Positions 1-7,098 of a DNA stretch of 42,149 bases are shown here, piece after piece (position 1 is the first letter of the stretch; each line of letters begins with the position of its first letter). The notes under the pieces were generated by a model that saw nothing but the letters and a program-made list of their open reading frames with translations, did no database searches and had not been told where the DNA came from. The DNA comes from an uncultured Bacteroidota bacterium (GTDB lineage: Bacteria; Bacteroidota; Bacteroidia; JADZBD01), in assembly GCA_937924855.1 (NCBI GenBank), contig CALEYQ010000048.1:1-42149 (forward strand). The letters are read 5' to 3'. A program made the translations under genes and the position numbers.

Positions 1-1
1 T

Positions 2-1078
2 TTTTTAAAACCGGCAAAAGACCCGGAGATAGTTTTCACCAAAGATTATACGAAGCTTAATCTTGTTTTTTCGCGGAGAAAAGCCAGTCGTTTTGACGGG
101 ATCCTGGGCATGTTGCCCGACAGCCGGACCGGAAAAGTGATTTTTACGGGAGATGTAAAATTAAAACTCCTCAATTCCTTTAACCGGGGCGAGACCATTG
201 AACTGAACTGGCGGCAGCTCAGGCCCCAGACCCAGGATCTTACCACCCGGATAAACTATCCCTTCATTTTCAAATCCAATTTCGGTATTTCGGCCGGGTT
301 CAAACTGTACAAAAGGGATACAACATTTCTGGAATCCAATCCCTCTTTCGGACTCGAATATTTTTTGGGTAAGGGAAGATATTTCAAAGGATTTTGGGAG
401 CAGAAACAAAGTTCGGTTTTAAGCAACACCGGATTTTCCTCCCTGGGATACCTTCCTCCAATAGGGGATGTAAAAACAAATTTGTACGGCCTCAGTTTCC
501 GTATGGAAAACCTTGATTATGCTTTCAATCCCAGAAAAGGATTCACGCTTCAGGCCACAGCACGGGCCGGTCAGAAAACCATTTTTAAAACGGGAGGGGT
601 AAATGAACAACTGTACCAGGGGGTGGATCTGGAAACATCGTTCTTTTCAGGTGAGGCCGAGGGGGCAGTTTACTTTCCCCTGGCAAAAAGAGCTGCCCTG
701 AAATACGGACTTAGGGGTGGTGGCATAATTGCCGAAAACATTTTCAAAAACGAACTCCTGCGTTTGGGAGGCTTTCTTTCGCTGAGGGGGTTCGACGAAG
801 AATCTATTTTGGCCACTGCTTACGGGATTCAAACCCTTGAATTGCGTTACCTCTTTGAGGAAAATGCCTACGCCTATGTTTTTTCGGATCAGGCTTATTA
901 TGAAAACTACTCCCTTTCCTTCGGTGTTAATGATCTGCCCTACTCTTTTGGAGCCGGAATCAGCTTTGAGACCAAAGGGGGCATTTTTTCATTGGCCTAC
1001 GCACTGGGACATCAGTTTTCAAACCCCATACTTTTAAGAAACGGGAAAGTCCATTTCGGGCTGGTTAGCTTGTTTTGA
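2..1078 (+). CDS. BamA/Omp85-like outer membrane protein, 5' partial
   Basis: The reading frame is open from base 2, so the gene begins upstream of the window; the ATG at 110 is internal. About 358 residues are visible. They look like the C-terminal beta-barrel of an Omp85 protein (BamA or TamA type): alternating polar and aromatic strands, and a 'LRGF' motif (in GGFLSLRGFDEE) that matches the conserved (V/L)RG(F/Y) tip of the barrel loop in this superfamily. The protein ends in a phenylalanine, as expected for a barrel folded by the Bam machinery. Family members insert or export proteins at the outer membrane. The GWxTD lipoprotein gene follows after 31 bases. Whether it is a true BamA or a TamA-like paralogue cannot be decided without the POTRA region. 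Confidence 0.8.
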   Translation, partial: FLKPAKDPEIVFTKDYTKLNLVFSRRKASRFDGILGMLPDSRTGKVIFTGDVKLKLLNSFNRGETIELNWRQLRPQTQDLTTRINYPFIFKSNFGISAGFKLYKRDTTFLESNPSFGLEYFLGKGRYFKGFWEQKQSSVLSNTGFSSLGYLPPIGDVKTNLYGLSFRMENLDYAFNPRKGFTLQATARAGQKTIFKTGGVNEQLYQGVDLETSFFSGEAEGAVYFPLAKRAALKYGLRGGGIIAENIFKNELLRLGGFLSLRGFDEESILATAYGIQTLELRYLFEENAYAYVFSDQAYYENYSLSFGVNDLPYSFGAGISFETKGGIFSLAYALGHQFSNPILLRNGKVHFGLVSLF

Positions 1079-1094
1079 ACCCGATATATTTCCT

Positions 1095-1102
1095 TATTTT
1101 TA
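1095..1102 (+). promoter_or_regulatory. Probable -7 promoter box (TATTTTTA)
   Basis: TATTTTTA matches the Bacteroidota TAnnTTTG box at 7 of 8 positions. It lies 7 bases before the TTG start at 1110. A TTTG at 1074-1077 could be a poorly spaced -33 element (17 bases instead of the usual 19-21). Confidence 0.35.
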
Positions 1103-1109
1103 CCCTGCT

Positions 1110-2387
1110 TTGAACACGGTACGAAATATCCTGACCCATTTCTTTCCGGCCCTGCTGATTTTTATGATGGCGGGCTGTGGCACCACTCGGCAGATGAGCA
1201 ATCGCAACCTGAGCCACCTTTACAAGACCAAGGTTGACCGCCTGCATCCTGAATACCGGGTTTATCATGCTTCCGATTCCTTTTCCCTTGTTTATTTCCG
1301 CCTGTATTCACCCGAACTCCTTTATTCCCGTCCGGCTACCAATGCCGATTTTCAGGCCCGTTACAGCATTTCCTACGACCTGCGGCCCAATTATGAAAGC
1401 AAGGTAATAACCGACAGCAACACTTTTGTTTTTACCGACAACAATAAAGAAGAGCACTGGATCACCGGAAGTATCCGCATTAAAACCCGACCAGGACTTA
1501 ACTATGTGGCGGAAATTTCGTTTTTCGACATGAATCACATGTCGGAATCAGTTACTTTTCTTGAGTTAAACCGTGAAAACAAAAACACGGCCCAAAACTT
1601 CCTCCCCCTTAGCGGAGCCTCAGGTTTGAATGTTCAGTTTTCGCAGGCCGTAAGACCCGGTGACATTACCCGTATTGGCACCCCGGGCAATCCCAAAGAA
1701 ATTTTTGTAAGGTATTATGCCCGCGACTTCAGCCTCCCTCCGCCTCCCTTTTCCTATTATAACCCTAAGGGCTTCGATTTCAAACCCGATTCTATTTTTG
1801 TGCTGAGCAACCCGAACGACTCCTTTCTTTTTGTACCGGGAAAAAAAGGACTTTACCACATTCAGACCGACACTTCCAAAATTGAAGGGTTTACGCTAAC
1901 CTGCTTTGATGAAAACTTCGACGGATTCCGGTCTTATGAGGGTATGTTGTATCCCCTCCGGTACATCACTTCCCGTTCCGAGCACGAAAAGATGATGGCC
2001 TTCCGGAATAAAAAGGCGGCCGTAGATTCTTTTTGGATCCACACCGCCGGTTCAGCCGACAGGGCACGGGAGCTGATTCGTAAATTCTACAACCGGACCC
2101 TGGATGCCAATCGTTATTTCACCTCTTATCTGGAAGGATGGCGAACCGACCGGGGGCTGATCTACCTGATTTACGGGCCGCCGAATGCGGTTTACCGGTA
2201 TTCCACCGGAGAAACCTGGATTTACGGTGAAGAGCACAACAGCAATTCCCTCAACTTTACCTTTACCAAGGTCATTAACCCATTTTCAACCAACGATTTT
2301 CGCCTGGAACGCTCGCCCATTTATCAGGACTCCTGGTATCGGGCCACCAACAGCTGGAGGGAGGGAAGAATATTTCTTGACAATTAA
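1110..2387 (+). CDS. GWxTD domain-containing lipoprotein
   Basis: The protein has 425 residues. A lipoprotein signal peptide is visible: positively charged N-terminus, hydrophobic stretch, and lipobox AGC with the acylated cysteine at residue 23. The C-terminal third carries the signature G343-W-R-T-D347 followed by 'LIYLIYGPP', which names the GWxTD family. That family is common in Bacteroidota and has no established function. The start is TTG at 1110; the first in-frame ATG (1164) would cut away most of the signal peptide, so TTG is preferred. The gene sits between a BamA-like gene and rlmB and leaves only 2 bases before rlmB. The neighbourhood suggests an envelope role, but that is inference. 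Confidence 0.85.
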   Translation: MNTVRNILTHFFPALLIFMMAGCGTTRQMSNRNLSHLYKTKVDRLHPEYRVYHASDSFSLVYFRLYSPELLYSRPATNADFQARYSISYDLRPNYESKVITDSNTFVFTDNNKEEHWITGSIRIKTRPGLNYVAEISFFDMNHMSESVTFLELNRENKNTAQNFLPLSGASGLNVQFSQAVRPGDITRIGTPGNPKEIFVRYYARDFSLPPPPFSYYNPKGFDFKPDSIFVLSNPNDSFLFVPGKKGLYHIQTDTSKIEGFTLTCFDENFDGFRSYEGMLYPLRYITSRSEHEKMMAFRNKKAAVDSFWIHTAGSADRARELIRKFYNRTLDANRYFTSYLEGWRTDRGLIYLIYGPPNAVYRYSTGETWIYGEEHNSNSLNFTFTKVINPFSTNDFRLERSPIYQDSWYRATNSWREGRIFLDN

Positions 2388-2389
2388 CT

Positions 2390-3133
2390 ATGGAAGGCGG
2401 AGATTTAATTTTTGGCATTCATTCGGTGCGTGAAGCACTGGCCTCGGGAAAAAATTTTGAAAAAATTTTCATTCAGGATCGCCTGAAAAACGAAGGCATT
2501 CGGGAAATAAAAGTTTTACTAAAAGAACGGGGACTTACCTGTCAGTTCGTTCCCCAGGAAAAACTGAATCGCCTGACCAAAAACCGGAACCATCAGGGTG
2601 CGGCAGCTTTTCTTTCGGTAATAGAATATCCCGAAATTGAAAATATTGTTTCAGATGTTCAGGAATCCGGGGAATTTCCACTGGTTCTTATCCTGGACAG
2701 AATTACCGATGTCAGAAATTTTGGTGCCATTTGCCGCAGCGCGGAATGTATGGGAGTACATGCCGTAGTAGTACCTGCCCGCGGCGCTGCCCTTATAGGA
2801 CCCGATGCCATGAAAACTTCTGCCGGTGCGCTCAACAGAATTCCGGTTTGCAAAAGCGATAACCTGAAGGAAACCCTTGAATTTCTGAAAGACTCGGGCC
2901 TGAAAATTGCAAGCTGTCCCGAATACGGAGAAAAAACCTGTCAGCATGCTGACCTTCATGGCCCCCTGGCTCTGATCCTGGGCTCGGAAGAAGATGGAAT
3001 TTCGGGTGAATACCTCAAGTTGTCGGAAGAAAAAATCAAGATCCCCATGATGGGACAAACCGGTAGTCTTAATGTTTCAGTGGCCGCAGGAATTTTACTC
3101 TACGAAGTCCTGAGGCAAAGAAGCCAGTCATGA
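2390..3133 (+). CDS. rlmB: 23S rRNA (guanosine-2'-O-)-methyltransferase, RlmB/TrmH (SPOUT) family
   Basis: The 247-residue length is usual for RlmB. The N-terminal part (about 1-85) matches the RNA-binding SpoU_sub_bind domain ('IFGIHSVREAL'). The C-terminal SPOUT domain contains the three family motifs: 'DRITDVRNFGAICRSAE' with the conserved Asn and Arg, 'LILGSEEDGIS', and 'IPMMGQTGSLNVSVAAGI'. The last two form the trefoil knot that binds S-adenosylmethionine. RlmB methylates the 2'-O of G2251 in the peptidyl-transferase P loop of E. coli 23S rRNA. Exact site specificity here is inferred from family similarity; a tRNA-modifying TrmH-like paralogue is the alternative. Its stop overlaps the next start as ATGA, suggesting translational coupling. 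Confidence 0.9.
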   Translation: MEGGDLIFGIHSVREALASGKNFEKIFIQDRLKNEGIREIKVLLKERGLTCQFVPQEKLNRLTKNRNHQGAAAFLSVIEYPEIENIVSDVQESGEFPLVLILDRITDVRNFGAICRSAECMGVHAVVVPARGAALIGPDAMKTSAGALNRIPVCKSDNLKETLEFLKDSGLKIASCPEYGEKTCQHADLHGPLALILGSEEDGISGEYLKLSEEKIKIPMMGQTGSLNVSVAAGILLYEVLRQRSQS

Positions 3134-4518
3134 CCGATTCCTTTTTCCAAAGCAGGAAATTCATTTTTTTTCTTTCCGTTTTTTTTACCGCACTTAAAAT
3201 TCCATTTCTGTTTGAAGGGTATGGGAACGAAGAAGATTCATGGGGGCTTGCCCTTGCCACCTATCAGTTTCGGGAGACCGGAGTTTTTGAAGTAAGCCGG
3301 CTTCCGGGACATCCGGTTCAGGAATTATTTTTGGGGATACTCCCATTCCAATCCGCTTTTCTGTTTAATTTTTTCTCGGCCCTTTTTTCCGGCATTGCCA
3401 TTTACGCCTTCGGGTTGGTTTTACTTAAATTCAAGGTAAAAAATCCGGCACTTGTACTGACGGCTTTTGCCTGTGTTCCGGTAATTTTTATCAGCGGAAC
3501 CTATACGATCGATTATGTCTGGGGACTGGCATTTTTTCTTTTGTCTCTTCATGGTTTTCTGGATAAAAAATATATCCTTGCCGGAATTTTTATGGGATTG
3601 GCGATAGGGAGTCGCATAACTTATGGAGCCATGCTCATCCCCTTATTCTTTTTATATGAGGGCAATTCAAGAGTAATAGATTTTTTCAAAACAAGTCTAT
3701 GGGCAGGTATGGTTTCCCTGTTGTGTTTTTCTCCCATAATAATAAAATACGGACCGGGCTTTTTCATGTATTACGATCAGTTTCCCTATCCCGGCTGGGG
3801 AAAGCTTCTGTATAAAATGTGGCCGGGGGTATGGGGCATTCCCGGATTGCTTGTGCCTGCAACCGGTATCGGTTTAATAATTTGGTATGGTTTCAAAACT
3901 TCCACGCCCGGGAAAAGAAAAATAATTCTTGCAACGGCCCTCACCTGGCTCTTATTTACGGCAGCCTATTTCAGACTTCCGCAGAAATCGGCGTATATGA
4001 TTCCCGTAATCCCCTTTACCCTGATTCTGGTAGCAGAATTTGCCCCGGAAAAAATATCACGGTTTGTGTTGGCAGCTCTTATCCTGGGAATTTTTCTCCC
4101 TACCCTCAACCTAACGGATCCATACCGGGGATCAAAACCCGGAATTGCCAGTTTCAAATTTAAGTCGGAAGGTCAGGAAATATATTTTGATGCTCTCGGA
4201 AGTCCTGTGCTTGCCGACTTCAACAAAAGAAAAGTAAAAAAGCAATTTACCGAAAACTGCATAAAACAAATAATCCAAAATAAGGACACAGGCGTTATAA
4301 TTTGCGGCTGGTGGTACAATGAAATTTTGGTAAGAATGAAGGAATCGGGCAGAAACCCCGGACGGATGCGCCTGGTATTTTATACCGGGAAAGCCCTGGC
4401 CGACAGCTTACAGGGCTCGGAACTACCCGTTTATTACCTGCAGGAGCAGGAAAAATTTAACGACCTTTACAGCGGAATTTCAAACACCCGGGAATTTGCA
4501 AGGCCCTTCATCAAATAA
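3130..4518 (+). CDS. Polytopic membrane protein, GT-C glycosyltransferase-like
   Basis: This 462-residue protein has about nine to ten hydrophobic segments in its first 340 residues, then a soluble tail of about 110 residues. An acidic 'GNEEDSW' motif lies in the first predicted periplasmic loop, at the place where GT-C/PMT-type enzymes carry their catalytic acidic residues. These enzymes move sugars from polyprenyl-phosphate donors onto lipids or proteins. The next gene encodes a second protein of the same general design, so they may work on the same glycan. The ATG overlaps the rlmB stop (ATGA), and the 3' end overlaps the next gene by 23 bases. I do not recognise a specific substrate. Assignment rests on topology and the acidic loop, not on a full family match. 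Confidence 0.6.
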   Translation: MTDSFFQSRKFIFFLSVFFTALKIPFLFEGYGNEEDSWGLALATYQFRETGVFEVSRLPGHPVQELFLGILPFQSAFLFNFFSALFSGIAIYAFGLVLLKFKVKNPALVLTAFACVPVIFISGTYTIDYVWGLAFFLLSLHGFLDKKYILAGIFMGLAIGSRITYGAMLIPLFFLYEGNSRVIDFFKTSLWAGMVSLLCFSPIIIKYGPGFFMYYDQFPYPGWGKLLYKMWPGVWGIPGLLVPATGIGLIIWYGFKTSTPGKRKIILATALTWLLFTAAYFRLPQKSAYMIPVIPFTLILVAEFAPEKISRFVLAALILGIFLPTLNLTDPYRGSKPGIASFKFKSEGQEIYFDALGSPVLADFNKRKVKKQFTENCIKQIIQNKDTGVIICGWWYNEILVRMKESGRNPGRMRLVFYTGKALADSLQGSELPVYYLQEQEKFNDLYSGISNTREFARPFIK

Positions 4519-6352
4519 CACTAAAATTACCTTTCTAAGTCTTGGTCTCATTATGTTGGTGGGAACCCTGGTTCGGTTTTTAGGGTTTTCCGCCTGGTCC
4601 TTGAGCAATGATGAATTAAGTGCATTTTACCGGATATGGGAAAGTGATTTAGGTGAAACCATTCAAAAGGGGGTAAGGCCGGATGGCCACCCTGCCGGAG
4701 TACAGGTTTTTCTTTATTTCTGGACCCAATTTTTTGGTACTTCTGAATTTGCTCTGCGATTCCCCTTTGTATTATTCGGGTGCTTTTCCATTTTTCTGGT
4801 TTATCTGATTTCTAAAAAGTGGTTTGGAAATACAGCCGCACTGCTCAGCTCTGCAGCATGGGCCGTACTCTACGAGCCCGTTCTGTATAGCCAGATTGCA
4901 AGGCCCTATTCGTCCGGCGTATTTTTTGTTTTATTGTTTACGTATTTCTGGCAGCAGCTTGTATTTGAATCCGACATAACCCGTCCACCCCGAAAATTCA
5001 GAATATTTTTACTTGCGCTCTCATCAAGCCTTGCCTTATACAATCATTACTTTTCCGGGTTCACCGTTATATTACTTTGGGGAATTGGTTTGTTTTTTCT
5101 GAACCGGTTCAACCGGATGCAGTATTTTTTGTCCGGTCTGATTTCATTACTGCTTTTTCTTCCTCACCTGGAAATTTCAATTGCACAATTCTCAAAAGGC
5201 GGGGTGGGCATCTGGCTCGGCCCCCCGAAATGGGATTTCCTTTTCCATTACCTGTTTACGAACACTTTCAACTCCTGGCACTTTCCCTTAGTAGCCCTTT
5301 CAATACTGGGAGCAGGAATATTAATGGGTTCACAAGGAAGGGATGCATTTAAGTACAAGTCCATCTGTTTAATCATTTTTACTGTAGTTTATCTCGTGGG
5401 TCACCTTTATTCGGTTTATGTTAATCCCGTACTCCAAAGCTCAGTACTCTTGTTTTGCTTTCCTTTTTTGGTTATGGGATTCTTTTCCTTTACAAAAAAC
5501 TTAAGCATTAAATTGGCCATCGGGGGATCTTTTCTGATGCTGGGATCGGGATTGGCAGGATTGTACATAGACAAAAAATTTGCCTTAGAAAAACCATTTG
5601 CTTCTTTCCGTGAACCTGTTCAAACAGCCCTGCGCTGGAAAATGGAAAACCCCGGACTTAAAACTGAAATCTTTTTCAATGCCATTTCGAGGGCTTACCT
5701 GGAATATTATACAAGCAGGCAAAATAATTATCCTGACTTCAGTTTCTCCAGAGGAGACGACGCTGACTTCGGGAAACATTTTGCGGCTTTTGTTGATCAG
5801 TCGGATGCCGACCAGATAATTTACGGCTGGACCAATATCCGTCACCCCATTAGCGCCTTTGAAATTATTTTCAGCCGGGGCTACGAATTAAAGAGTTCTG
5901 TAACCTGGTACAATGCGGCCATTTACCGCTTCGAAAAAAGCAAAAACACAGACCCGGAAACAAACCTTCCCGATTCTTCAAACACCCGTTTGACATTTTC
6001 CCGCGATACCGAATTTTTCAATCAGATCGAATTTTCCGGAGACAGTCCGGACCTGAAAGGAGATAAAAACCTCCTGTTTATTGCCCGCCTTGACTCTCTT
6101 TCAGGGGGTGGTATTCATCTGGTAAAAGAAGTACATGAAAACGACTCCCTGATTTCCTGGGAATCGGCTTATTCACCGCATTACGGGGTAAAGGAATCCG
6201 GCACGCTTTCCCTGCTGGTACGGCGGAAAGGCGAGTCGCTTTCAGGAAAAAAAATAAAAGTCTATTTTTGGAACCCGGAAAAACAATCGGGGCAAATATC
6301 CCGGTTCAAACAAATACCCATTACAACCGATGAAAACATTTTTTTCGACTAG
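4496..6352 (+). CDS. ArnT/PMT-like (GT39-type) membrane glycosyltransferase
   Basis: The 618-residue protein opens with a transmembrane helix, then a loop with 'SNDELSAF' and 'DGHPAGVQ'. A D-E pair followed by a conserved His-Pro is typical of the first periplasmic loop of PMT_2/ArnT-like GT-C enzymes. About ten more helices follow to near residue 350. A soluble C-terminal region of about 250 residues has little hydrophobicity and probably lies in the periplasm. TTG at 4496 gives a complete first helix and overlaps the previous gene by 23 bases; ATG at 4553 would cut into that helix. The gene also overlaps the next lipoprotein gene by 23 bases. Likely role: glycosyl transfer from a lipid-linked donor at the outer face of the inner membrane. 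The acceptor is unknown. Confidence 0.7.
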   Translation: MQGPSSNNTKITFLSLGLIMLVGTLVRFLGFSAWSLSNDELSAFYRIWESDLGETIQKGVRPDGHPAGVQVFLYFWTQFFGTSEFALRFPFVLFGCFSIFLVYLISKKWFGNTAALLSSAAWAVLYEPVLYSQIARPYSSGVFFVLLFTYFWQQLVFESDITRPPRKFRIFLLALSSSLALYNHYFSGFTVILLWGIGLFFLNRFNRMQYFLSGLISLLLFLPHLEISIAQFSKGGVGIWLGPPKWDFLFHYLFTNTFNSWHFPLVALSILGAGILMGSQGRDAFKYKSICLIIFTVVYLVGHLYSVYVNPVLQSSVLLFCFPFLVMGFFSFTKNLSIKLAIGGSFLMLGSGLAGLYIDKKFALEKPFASFREPVQTALRWKMENPGLKTEIFFNAISRAYLEYYTSRQNNYPDFSFSRGDDADFGKHFAAFVDQSDADQIIYGWTNIRHPISAFEIIFSRGYELKSSVTWYNAAIYRFEKSKNTDPETNLPDSSNTRLTFSRDTEFFNQIEFSGDSPDLKGDKNLLFIARLDSLSGGGIHLVKEVHENDSLISWESAYSPHYGVKESGTLSLLVRRKGESLSGKKIKVYFWNPEKQSGQISRFKQIPITTDENIFFD

Positions 6353-6722
6353 TCTGTTATTGAGCCTGATTTTTCTTGCTTCCTGCGGTGGCAACAAAGA
6401 TGAAATGAGGGCCGAAGACCTCCTGAAGGTATTGCCCGGAACCTGGGTAGGTATTCAGGAAGATGTTCAGTTTGTGGAATCCTGGAAAAAGTCGGGTGAT
6501 GAAGCCCTGATTGGAAAGGGATACGGCATTGCCGGGCCGGATACATTTTTTACCGAAAATCTGAAAATAGAGCAACTTGAAAAAAACTGGTATTATATTG
6601 CTGACCCGGCAGGACAAGGTCCCGTTCATTTTCGTTTGAATCCAGTGGAGGGAAGCGTATTTACCTTTGAAAACGAAAAACACGACTTTCCCAGGCAGAT
6701 CATTTATTCCTTTCGCGGGTAA
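6330..6722 (+). CDS. DUF6265-like lipoprotein, C-terminus cut by an in-frame stop
   Basis: A 130-residue product with a lipoprotein signal (lipobox 'LASC', Cys at about 19). The rest resembles DUF6265: 'LPGTWVG', a Trp-Lys 'ESWKKSG' strand, and 'FENEKHDFPRQIIYSF', which is the strongest family-like motif. The family has no known function and looks like a small beta-barrel. The frame stops with TAA at 6720-6722 immediately after the H-D-F-P motif, where family members normally continue with two or three more strands. The same frame then stays open to 6803 (see next entry), so this looks like a recent nonsense change or a sequence error. It overlaps the upstream glycosyltransferase gene by 23 bases and is probably co-transcribed with it. 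Confidence 0.7.
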   Translation: MKTFFSTSLLLSLIFLASCGGNKDEMRAEDLLKVLPGTWVGIQEDVQFVESWKKSGDEALIGKGYGIAGPDTFFTENLKIEQLEKNWYYIADPAGQGPVHFRLNPVEGSVFTFENEKHDFPRQIIYSFRG

Positions 6723-6803
6723 GACTCTATTTTGGTGCAGCTATTAGGAATGCGGGACGGACAAAATGCAGGAGAGCAGATTTTTTTCACAAGGGAAAAT
6801 TAA
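6723..6803 (+). pseudogene. Detached in-frame C-terminal remainder of the DUF6265-like gene
   Basis: Directly after the TAA at 6720 the same frame reads 26 sense codons (beginning D-S-I-L-V-Q-L-L-G and ending F-F-T-R-E-N) before TAA at 6801-6803. The stretch has the strand pattern expected for the missing end of the domain. Its stop shares the palindrome TTAA with the stop of the convergent gene, an arrangement also seen at 40906-40909. Both points suggest this was the original end of the gene. Confidence 0.6.
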
Positions 6804-7048
6804 ACCCTCTTGGAAAGCATTTCGGCTTTTTCGAAATCTTCCTTATTCAAATCCATAATTTGGGGACCTCCAAAATTTATCAGGTCAAGGATAAATAATT
6901 TTTCGGGGTAGGTTTGGGCAAAAATTTCAAACTTCAGCCAGGCATTTCCCATCTCCTTTAACTCTACAAACCTGTCGGGGCTTTCGATCCGGAAGAGGGA
7001 AGCCCCACCGCGGTATTGCCGGTAAACAGGAAAAACCGTTTCGCTCAT
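6800..7048 (-). CDS. Hypothetical protein, 82 residues
   Basis: A small soluble protein without signal peptide or membrane segment, which I do not recognise. Visible features are an N-terminal 'FPVYRQYRGG' segment, a central 'FRIESPDRFVELKEMG' stretch and an acidic, lysine-rich C-terminus. The ATG at 7048 is chosen as the start. The longer frame would begin at a TTG at 7063 that is the last three bases of the TATCTTTG promoter box, so it cannot be in the transcript. The gene is divergent from the AddB-like nuclease gene across 50 bases. Confidence 0.6.
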   Translation of the reverse strand: MSETVFPVYRQYRGGASLFRIESPDRFVELKEMGNAWLKFEIFAQTYPEKLFILDLINFGGPQIMDLNKEDFEKAEMLSKRV

Positions 7049-7060
7049 AAGTTTTAAACA

Positions 7061-7068
7061 CAAAGATA
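7061..7068 (-). promoter_or_regulatory. -7 promoter box (TATCTTTG) for the 82-residue hypothetical gene
   Basis: The minus strand reads TATCTTTG, a perfect TAnnTTTG box, 12 bases before the ATG at 7048. It rules out the TTG inside the box as a start codon. It faces away from the box for the nuclease gene at 7087-7094. Confidence 0.6.
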
Positions 7069-7086
7069 AAAATCGGGTCCAATGTG

Positions 7087-7094
7087 TATCTTAG
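7087..7094 (+). promoter_or_regulatory. Probable -7 promoter box (TATCTTAG) for the AddB-like gene
   Basis: TATCTTAG matches TAnnTTTG at 7 of 8 positions and lies 4 bases before the ATG at 7099. Transcription would begin at about the start codon. The in-frame GTG at 7084 lies upstream of the box and is rejected as the start. Confidence 0.45.
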
Positions 7095-7098
7095 CTAC

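Noticed and set aside
2651..3058. 135-residue minus-strand ORF inside rlmB
   Set aside because: The opposite strand encodes a complete RlmB with all motifs; this frame has no recognisable features and is a shadow.
7049..7063. TTG upstream start for the hypothetical gene at 6800-7048
   Set aside because: The TTG is the end of the TATCTTTG promoter box, so it would not be transcribed.
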